The notes under the pieces: model-generated | What the model was told of the DNA's origin: nothing | Databases searched by the model: none | What the model saw: only the letters and a program-made list of their open reading frames with translations | Part shown: piece by piece, positions 5,421 to 10,137 of the stretch | How the letters are laid out: every line of letters begins with the position of its first letter | How positions within the stretch are numbered: position 1 is the stretch's first letter | Program-made: the position numbers and the translations under genes | DNA from: DASQHW01 sp038209365 | GTDB lineage: Bacteria > Actinomycetota > Acidimicrobiia > IMCC26256 > PALSA-610 | Direction of reading: 5' to 3' | Assembly: GCA_038209365.1 (NCBI GenBank) | Contig: JBBQXS010000089.1 | Span: forward strand, 1 to 10,137 | Length of the DNA: 10,137 bases

Positions 5421-6697
5421 GCACCACCGCCGGGATACGCGAGCTCCGCGTATGACTCCGGGTGCATGTCGATGGAGTATCCCGGCGCGGTCGGCATGAC
5501 GTAGCGCGCGTCCCGGATGACGGCAGGGCTTACGAAGTGCTCATGCAGATGATCCGCAAACTCCGCGGTGCGATCGTCGAGACTGCCGCTCACACACACG
5601 TAGTCGATCACGGCGAGATGCTGCACGTACTCACACAAGCCGAGGCCGCCCGCATGCGGGCACACCGGCACGCCGAACCGCGCAGCCAAGAGCAACACGG
5701 CGAGCACCTCGTTGACGCCGCCGAGGCGGCAGGCGTCGATTTGGCAGTAGTCGATCGCACCAGCTTGCAACAACTGCTTGAACACGACCCGGTTGGCGGC
5801 GTGCTCGCCGGTGGCAACGCCGACCGGGGCGACGGCACGGCGGATCGTCGCGTGGCCGAGCACATCGTCGGGGCTGGTCGGCTCCTCGATCCAGCGGAGC
5901 CCGAACGGTTCGAGGTGCCGCATCCACGCGACGGCCTCCCCGACGTCCCACACCTGATTGGCGTCGGCCATCAGCGCAGCGTCACCGATCTCCTCGCGCA
6001 TCAGCTCGCACCGCCGGACGTCGGCGGCGACATCGATGCCGACCTTCGTCTTGAAGCACCGCCACCCATCGGCCAGCGCGGCGCGGCACAGCGCGCGCAC
6101 CGTTTCGTCGTCGTATCCCAACCAACCCGCCGACGTGATGTACGCGGGATAGCCCTCGCGCTCGAGCTGCGCGATCCGCTGCGCTCGAGTCGGCGCCTGC
6201 GCGCGCAAGAGATCGAGCGCCTGGTCGCGGTCGAGCACATCGGTGAGGTAGCGGAAGTCGACCGCGGCGACGAACTGCTCGGGCGTGAGGTCGCTCACCA
6301 GTCGCCACAGGGGCTTGCCCTCGACCTTCGCCCACAGATCCCAGACCGCGTTCACGATCGCCGCCGTGGCCAGGTGCACGACACCCTTCTCGGGCCCGAG
6401 CCATCGCAACTGCGAATCGCTCGTGAGCCGGCGCCACAACGCGGCGGTGTCGGCGACCACCTCTTCGAGGTCGCGGCCGACCACCAGCGGACTGAGTTGC
6501 TCGATCGCCGCGCAACACAGGTCGTTGCCGCGCCCAAGGGTGAACGTCATGCCGACACCCTCGTGCGGTCCGTCGGTGGCAAGGAACACGTACGCGCCCG
6601 AATAGTCCGGGTCCTGGTGCACTGCGTCGGAGCCGGCCCGTGTGCGCGACGTCGGCGCGCGTACGTCGAGCGTGCGCGCCGCCATGATGCGGGTCAT
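5408..6697 (-). CDS. L-fuconate dehydratase (enolase superfamily, ENOSF1-like)
   Basis: The product has 429 residues, the usual length for fuconate dehydratases. It removes water from L-fuconate to give 2-keto-3-deoxy-L-fuconate, in the cytoplasm with Mg2+. The N-terminal cap domain is followed by the barrel motifs: FKTKVG (Lys216/Lys218, proton abstraction), DANQ (Asp245), WIEEPTSPDD (Glu271) and TGEH (Glu298) as metal ligands, and PHAGGLGLCEYVQH (His348, the opposing acid/base). TSAGWLGYDDE ahead of the lysines is characteristic of fuconate dehydratase and human ENOSF1, and separates it from mandelate racemase or galactonate dehydratase. The ATG at 6697 has no Shine-Dalgarno; a second ATG at 6685 is possible. 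It is the first gene of the leftward operon and overlaps the aldo/keto reductase. Confidence 0.93.
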   Translation of the reverse strand: MTRIMAARTLDVRAPTSRTRAGSDAVHQDPDYSGAYVFLATDGPHEGVGMTFTLGRGNDLCCAAIEQLSPLVVGRDLEEVVADTAALWRRLTSDSQLRWLGPEKGVVHLATAAIVNAVWDLWAKVEGKPLWRLVSDLTPEQFVAAVDFRYLTDVLDRDQALDLLRAQAPTRAQRIAQLEREGYPAYITSAGWLGYDDETVRALCRAALADGWRCFKTKVGIDVAADVRRCELMREEIGDAALMADANQVWDVGEAVAWMRHLEPFGLRWIEEPTSPDDVLGHATIRRAVAPVGVATGEHAANRVVFKQLLQAGAIDYCQIDACRLGGVNEVLAVLLLAARFGVPVCPHAGGLGLCEYVQHLAVIDYVCVSGSLDDRTAEFADHLHEHFVSPAVIRDARYVMPTAPGYSIDMHPESYAELAYPGGGAWQR

Positions 6698-6702
6698 CAG
6701 GC

Positions 6703-6708
6703 ACTATG
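6703..6708 (-). promoter_or_regulatory. Possible -10 (CATAGT) of the leftward fucose operon
   Basis: Read on the minus strand, CATAGT lies at -11 to -6 from the dehydratase ATG, consistent with a leaderless transcript. It keeps the conserved A2 and T6 of the -10 consensus. I see no matching -35. Confidence 0.35.
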
Positions 6709-6735
6709 GAACGCGCGGGACATCGATCGGGATCT

Positions 6736-6765
6736 TAGACATGTGTTCCGGTGGTGCGTCATGAT
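6736..6765 (+). promoter_or_regulatory. Promoter of the rightward fucose operon (leaderless)
   Basis: TAGACA (6736-6741, five of six bases of TTGACA) and CATGAT (6760-6765, four of six of TATAAT) are separated by 18 bp. The -10 ends 6 bp before the ATG at 6772, so transcription should start at or next to the start codon. This is the best promoter match I see in the window, and it lies in the 74-bp gap that also must serve the leftward operon. Confidence 0.5.
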
Positions 6766-6771
6766 GCGCCG

Positions 6772-7476
6772 ATGACGGAGCGAGTCGTTGTCGTCACCGG
6801 TTCGCGCGGCGGGATCGGCACCGCCCTCGTGGATCGTTTCATCGCTAACGGCGATGTCGTGGTCGGACTCGACTTGCTCGACGGCTTCGACGTGACCGAC
6901 TCGGACGGATGCGCGGCGGCAACGGCAACGATCGTTGCCGCGCACGGCCGCGTGGACGTGTTGTGCAACAACGCGGGCGTCGGCGCGGTCGGCGACGCGG
7001 TCACGGCCACTGCCGACGAATGGCTACGCGTGTTCGCGGTCAACGTGTTCGGTGTCGCCAACATGTGTCGCGCCGTCCTCCCCGCGATGCGCGCCGCGGG
7101 TCGCGGTGTCATCGTGAACACGTGCTCGGTGGTCGCGTCGGTAGGCCTGGTCGAGCGCGCCGTCTATTCGGCGTCGAAGGGTGCGGTGCTCGCATTCACC
7201 CGCGCGTTGGCCGCGGACGAGGTCGCGTACGGCATCCGCGTCAACTGCGTCTCGCCCGGCACCGTTTCGAGTCCGTGGGTCGAACGGCTCGCCGCCGCCC
7301 AGGACGATCCCGCCGCGACCCTCGAGGCGCTACGCCGTCGCCAACCGTTGGGGCGGATGGTGTCATGCGAGGAGGTCGCGACCGCCGTATCGTTCCTGGC
7401 CGCCGACACGACGTTCACCACCGGTGCCGACTTCCTCCTCGACGGTGGCATCACCGGCATCCGTCTGGTCGACTGA
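6772..7476 (+). CDS. SDR-family dehydrogenase, probable 2-keto-3-deoxy-L-fuconate dehydrogenase
   Basis: The product has 234 residues and is a classical short-chain dehydrogenase. It has TGSRGGIG (9-16) for the dinucleotide, NNAG (66-69), the catalytic Ser119, and YSASK (Tyr132, Lys136) at the right spacing. The acidic residue after the second strand (GLDLLDG) favours NAD+. The C-terminal segment SPGTVSSPWVERL ... RRQPLGRMV resembles 2-keto-3-deoxy-L-fuconate dehydrogenases, which oxidise the product of fuconate dehydratase to 2,4-diketo-3-deoxy-L-fuconate. The divergent dehydratase supports this, although substrate calls within SDRs are fragile. I chose ATG 6772 over an upstream GTG (6751), because it gives the standard SDR N-terminus and has a promoter ending just before it. 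The fucosidase GTG follows the stop after one base. Confidence 0.85.
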   Translation: MTERVVVVTGSRGGIGTALVDRFIANGDVVVGLDLLDGFDVTDSDGCAAATATIVAAHGRVDVLCNNAGVGAVGDAVTATADEWLRVFAVNVFGVANMCRAVLPAMRAAGRGVIVNTCSVVASVGLVERAVYSASKGAVLAFTRALAADEVAYGIRVNCVSPGTVSSPWVERLAAAQDDPAATLEALRRRQPLGRMVSCEEVATAVSFLAADTTFTTGADFLLDGGITGIRLVD

Positions 7477-7477
7477 C

Positions 7478-8788
7478 GTGGAACGCACCTGGTTCGACGA
7501 GGCCCGCTTCGGGATGTTCATCCACTGGGACCACGCGAGCCAGCGCGGACTCGAAGTCTCGTGGCCGCTGGTCGGCGGTGCGTTCACGCTCCCCCGCTGC
7601 CAGTCGGTGACACCCGACGAATACCACGCCCTCGCCTCCACATTTTCACCGGACGCGTGGGACCCTGCCGATCTCGCTGCGCGCGCGAACGCGGCGGGCA
7701 TGCGCTACATGGTGTTCACGACTCGACACCACAGTGGCTTCTCGATGTTCGATACCAAGCTGAGCGACCACAACGTGATGCACGCGCCGTACGGGCATGA
7801 CCTCGTGCGCGAAGTCGTCGATGCGTTTCGCGCCGAGGGGCTGCGTATCGGCCTCTACTATTCGCTGTCCGACTGGCATCATCGCGACTATCCACCGTTT
7901 CGCGAGGAGGACAAGCCGTACCGCGTCGGTCGCACACCGCCGCGGCCGACACCCGAGCAGGCTGATCGCTACCGCGCGTATCTGTTCGGCCAGCTGCGCG
8001 AGCTGCTGACCGGCTACGGACAGATCGACGTGTTGTGGTTCGACGGCCAGTGGGAACGTCCGGCCGACTGGTGGCGACCCGGCGAGATCGCGGCGTTGGC
8101 GCGCCAGCTGCAGCCGGGGATCTTGCTGAACGACCGGCTCCCCGGCGAGGGCGACTTCCTGACGCCGGAGCAGTTCGTGCCTGCGACACCGCCGGGCGGC
8201 CGCTGGGAGTCCTGCTACACGATGAACGACAGCTGGGGATGGAACCCCGAGGACACCGCGTACAAGAGCCCGCGCGCCATCGTGCACGCGTTGTGTGAGA
8301 CGGCCGGCCGAGGCGGGAACTTGTTGTTGAACGTGAGCCCGCGCGGCGACGGGTCGCTGCCACCCGAGCAGTACGAACGTCTCGACGCGGTCGCACGATG
8401 GATGGCGCGACACCACGAGGCGATCCACGACACCGAGCCTGGTCTCGAGCCGTGGCAGTTCTACGGCCCGTCGACGCGTCGCGGCACGCGCATCAACCTG
8501 TTCCTGCTGGCTCGCCCGTACGAGACCGTCACCGTGCGCGGGATCCCGGTGTGCCGAGTGGAGCGGGTGCGCGTGCTCGGCACCGGCGCCGCGCTCGCGT
8601 TCTCGACCCGCACCGGCGTCATCGAACAGCTGGCGCCCAACCCCGACGGCGAGGTCACGATCACGGTGCCGGAGCGCGCCCTGGACCGGTTCGCCACGGT
8701 GGTCACGCTCGACCTTGCACCCGCGCCGATCAAAGGGCGGCGGCCGGTCGATCGCGTCGACCCTGCCCCCGACATCGCAGCGTCATGA
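7478..8788 (+). CDS. GH29 alpha-L-fucosidase, no signal peptide (cytoplasmic)
   Basis: The product has 436 residues and splits terminal L-fucose from fucosides with retention. GH29 landmarks in order: FGMFIHW (11-17), RHHSGFSMFDTK from Arg83 with His84/His85 in the fucose pocket, IGLYYSLSDWHH, the nucleophile strand VLWFDGQW with Asp189, WESCYTMNDSWGWN (243-256) and GGNLLLNVSPRGDG, followed by a C-terminal beta region. The acid/base residue cannot be assigned by eye. The length is near that of catalytic domain plus one beta module. The N-terminus begins directly with the barrel (MERTWFDEARF), so there is no secretion signal, and upstream sequence belongs to the SDR in another frame. The GTG 7478 start is one base after the SDR stop, implying coupled translation. 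Its stop overlaps the next gene (ATGA). It probably acts on imported fucosyl-oligosaccharides or glycosides. Confidence 0.93.
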   Translation: MERTWFDEARFGMFIHWDHASQRGLEVSWPLVGGAFTLPRCQSVTPDEYHALASTFSPDAWDPADLAARANAAGMRYMVFTTRHHSGFSMFDTKLSDHNVMHAPYGHDLVREVVDAFRAEGLRIGLYYSLSDWHHRDYPPFREEDKPYRVGRTPPRPTPEQADRYRAYLFGQLRELLTGYGQIDVLWFDGQWERPADWWRPGEIAALARQLQPGILLNDRLPGEGDFLTPEQFVPATPPGGRWESCYTMNDSWGWNPEDTAYKSPRAIVHALCETAGRGGNLLLNVSPRGDGSLPPEQYERLDAVARWMARHHEAIHDTEPGLEPWQFYGPSTRRGTRINLFLLARPYETVTVRGIPVCRVERVRVLGTGAALAFSTRTGVIEQLAPNPDGEVTITVPERALDRFATVVTLDLAPAPIKGRRPVDRVDPAPDIAAS

Positions 8789-9867
8789 CCCTGCGCGTCG
8801 CGCTCGTCGGCGGCCCGATGTACGACCACCTCTACGAGCTGTTCGCACCCGGCGAGGTCGAGGTCGTGATCCACGCCGACCATCCGACGCTCAACCGCGG
8901 CGTCGCGGCGCTCTTGGGGGCGGGCGAGCGCGTGGACGTGCTTGCGACCCACGCCAAGTACGCCCCGTCGCAGGCCGCGTGGCTCCGACCGCTCGACGAG
9001 CTTGTCGAGGCGACCGCGGTCGCGCCGCTCGCGCCGCTCGCAGTAGATCTGTGCCGGTTCCACGGCGCGCTCTTGTGCCTGCCTCGCCTGATCGACGTGC
9101 GCGTGCTGTGGGCGCGCACCGACCGCGTCGAGAAGGTGCCCGACTCGTGGGCCGCGCTCCTGGACTCGGATGTGACCTTCGGCTTCCCGGGCCGCGAGTC
9201 GGGATTGTTCGGCACATTCTTCGAGCTGGTCGTGGGGCTCGGCGGCAACCTGTTCGACGACGGTCTCCGTCCGACGATGGCCACACCCGAAGCGGAGCAG
9301 GCCGTCGAAACATTGTGCGCGCTGGCCGCACGCGCCCCCGCCGACCTCGTCGATTGGCACTACGACGACGTCGACGCCGCGTTGCTCGACGGCCGTGTCG
9401 ACGCGGCTGCGGCGTGGCCGGGCGGCTTTGGCGCGATCCGTGCTTCGTCACTGGCCGAGCGTCTGCAACCCCACCTCTACCCCACCGGCCCGGCGCGTCG
9501 GGTCTCGTACTCCGGGTGCCACGCGTGGGCGATCCCGCGCACGTGCGGGGACCTCGACGGCGCGGTTGCGTTGCTCACGCGATTGATCGGAGCCGACGCG
9601 CAAGGCGTCGACGCGGCCGGCGGCAACATCTGCGCGCACCGTCCCGCACTGCGGGCTGTCGAACCGCAGGGCGAGCTCGACCGCCGCCGCCTCGCGGTCA
9701 CCCGTGGGATGATCGACGACGCGATGATCAGCTATCCGCCGCTCGCACGGTTCCCCGAGATCGAAGACGCGGGCTGGTCGGCGCTCCGTGACGCTTTGCG
9801 CGGCAAGTACACCGCGGTCCAAGCCGTGGCTGCGATCCAGGACGCAGCCGAGGCGGTCCTGCGTTAG
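8785..9867 (+). CDS. Family 1 extracellular solute-binding-protein-like protein lacking a signal peptide
   Basis: The product has 360 residues and resembles sugar-binding proteins of ABC importers. Recognisable pieces are the first lobe strand MTLRVALVGGPMYD, LLCLPRLIDVRVLWARTD with PDSWAALL, GFPGRESGLFGTFFEL then GLGGNLFDD (from 133), and DGRVDAAAAWPGGFG (from Asp202). The order matches a type II periplasmic-binding fold. There is no signal peptide or lipobox: the ATG overlaps the fucosidase stop (ATGA), the mature fold starts within a few residues, and the in-frame upstream stretch is Arg-rich fucosidase antisense-frame shadow without a hydrophobic segment. No permease or ATPase gene is beside it. 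It may therefore be a cytoplasmic ligand-binding protein for a fucose-related compound, or a component that lost export. The family call is fairly safe; ligand and role are inference. Confidence 0.75.
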   Translation: MTLRVALVGGPMYDHLYELFAPGEVEVVIHADHPTLNRGVAALLGAGERVDVLATHAKYAPSQAAWLRPLDELVEATAVAPLAPLAVDLCRFHGALLCLPRLIDVRVLWARTDRVEKVPDSWAALLDSDVTFGFPGRESGLFGTFFELVVGLGGNLFDDGLRPTMATPEAEQAVETLCALAARAPADLVDWHYDDVDAALLDGRVDAAAAWPGGFGAIRASSLAERLQPHLYPTGPARRVSYSGCHAWAIPRTCGDLDGAVALLTRLIGADAQGVDAAGGNICAHRPALRAVEPQGELDRRRLAVTRGMIDDAMISYPPLARFPEIEDAGWSALRDALRGKYTAVQAVAAIQDAAEAVLR

Positions 9868-9876
9868 CTCTGTGCG

Positions 9877-9889
9877 GACGGCGACCGTC
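9877..9889. terminator. Small hairpin between convergent genes
   Basis: GACGG and CCGTC pair around a CGA loop in the 28-bp gap between the stops of the binding-protein gene and the HNH gene. The position suits a bidirectional terminator, but the stem is only 5 bp and lacks T-runs. Confidence 0.3.
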
Positions 9890-9895
9890 GCGGTA

Positions 9896-10137
9896 TCAGG
9901 GCCCGCGCTCGCGTCGATCGGTTTGCAGGAGGCCGGCTTTGCGATCGCGTTCGGTCTTTTCGACGTGATGGGGAAAGCAGAGGGGTTGCAGATTCTCGAA
10001 GGAGGTCGCGCCGCCGTTGGCGCGCGGATCTTTGTGGTCCCATTGCAGGTGATACGTGCGGTCGCAACCCGGCTTGGCGCAGTGCACGCCGTCGAAATCG
10101 GGCGGTGCACCCAGCTCGAGCGCGGTATTCAGCTGCG
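9896..10137 (-). CDS. HNH endonuclease domain, C-terminal part of a DUF222/13E12-type protein (5' part outside window)
   Basis: The frame is open from the right edge to TGA at 9896 and gives 80 codons. The visible part reads ALELGAPPDFDGVHC, then a zinc-binding CAKPGC pair, LQWDHKDPRANGG (the His-containing first HNH motif), NLQPLCFPHH (central Asn and final His-His with Cys) and the tail EKTERDRKAGLL. This is the C-terminal HNH module usual in actinobacterial DUF222 (13E12-repeat) proteins, whose large N-terminal part would lie to the right. These are multicopy in many actinobacteria. The HNH residues look intact, so nuclease activity is possible, but the cellular role of the family is not settled. 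A GTG inside the visible part (10085-10087) is not the likely start, since the frame stays open and family-like upstream. Confidence 0.85.
   Translation of the reverse strand, partial: QLNTALELGAPPDFDGVHCAKPGCDRTYHLQWDHKDPRANGGATSFENLQPLCFPHHVEKTERDRKAGLLQTDRRERGP

Noticed and set aside
5462..6775. A 437-codon plus-strand frame opposite the fuconate dehydratase gene
   Set aside because: It mirrors the dehydratase codon pattern, has no recognisable motif, and the minus-strand gene has complete enolase-superfamily active-site motifs.
8398..9867. Longer version of the binding-protein gene starting at 8398, which might have supplied a signal peptide
   Set aside because: The added residues overlap the fucosidase in another frame, are Arg/Pro/His-rich and contain no hydrophobic segment. 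The ATGA overlap at 8785 is the natural start.

Overview
The window is GC-rich bacterial DNA that most resembles a high-GC actinobacterium, possibly of the Acidimicrobiia. The reasons are strong G/C bias at third codon positions, many GTG starts, a DUF6458-type small membrane protein, a DUF222/13E12-type HNH protein, a TadE-type pilus protein and several starts that look leaderless. The lineage is inferred from gene content; no rRNA or other taxonomic marker is present. No tRNA, rRNA, CRISPR array, transposase or integrase was found.

Left part (1-1300), minus then plus strand: the start of a TadE-like pseudopilin gene runs off the left edge. Upstream of it lie a 4 x 14-bp tandem repeat and a perfect 8-bp hairpin. 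Next come three very small membrane protein genes: a 26-residue microprotein on the minus strand, and divergently a 74-residue DUF6458-like protein and a 57-residue single-span protein on the plus strand.

Middle (1289-4424), all plus strand: an XPB-like superfamily II helicase with a cysteine-rich tail, preceded by a possible 7-codon leader ORF; a SAM-dependent methyltransferase; and, overlapping it by 13 bp, a RibD/DHFR-like reductase. These look like housekeeping or accessory singletons with no evident shared pathway.

Right part (4461-9867): an L-fucose utilisation locus built around a divergent promoter region at about 6698-6771. Leftward run an ENOSF1-type L-fuconate dehydratase and an aldo/keto reductase of the L-fucose dehydrogenase type. 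Rightward run an SDR (likely 2-keto-3-deoxy-L-fuconate dehydrogenase), a GH29 alpha-L-fucosidase and a solute-binding-protein-like gene, the last two joined by an ATGA overlap. Together they give release of fucose, oxidation to the lactone, dehydration of fuconate and oxidation of 2-keto-3-deoxyfuconate, i.e. the non-phosphorylating fucose pathway. The fuconolactonase, the final diketo-acid hydrolase, any transporter permease and any regulator are not in the window. The odd members are the fucosidase and the binding protein: neither has a secretion signal, so both should act in the cytoplasm. This coupled pair is the best candidate for something not yet described.

The right edge holds the C-terminal HNH domain of a DUF222-type protein, converging on the fucose operon.
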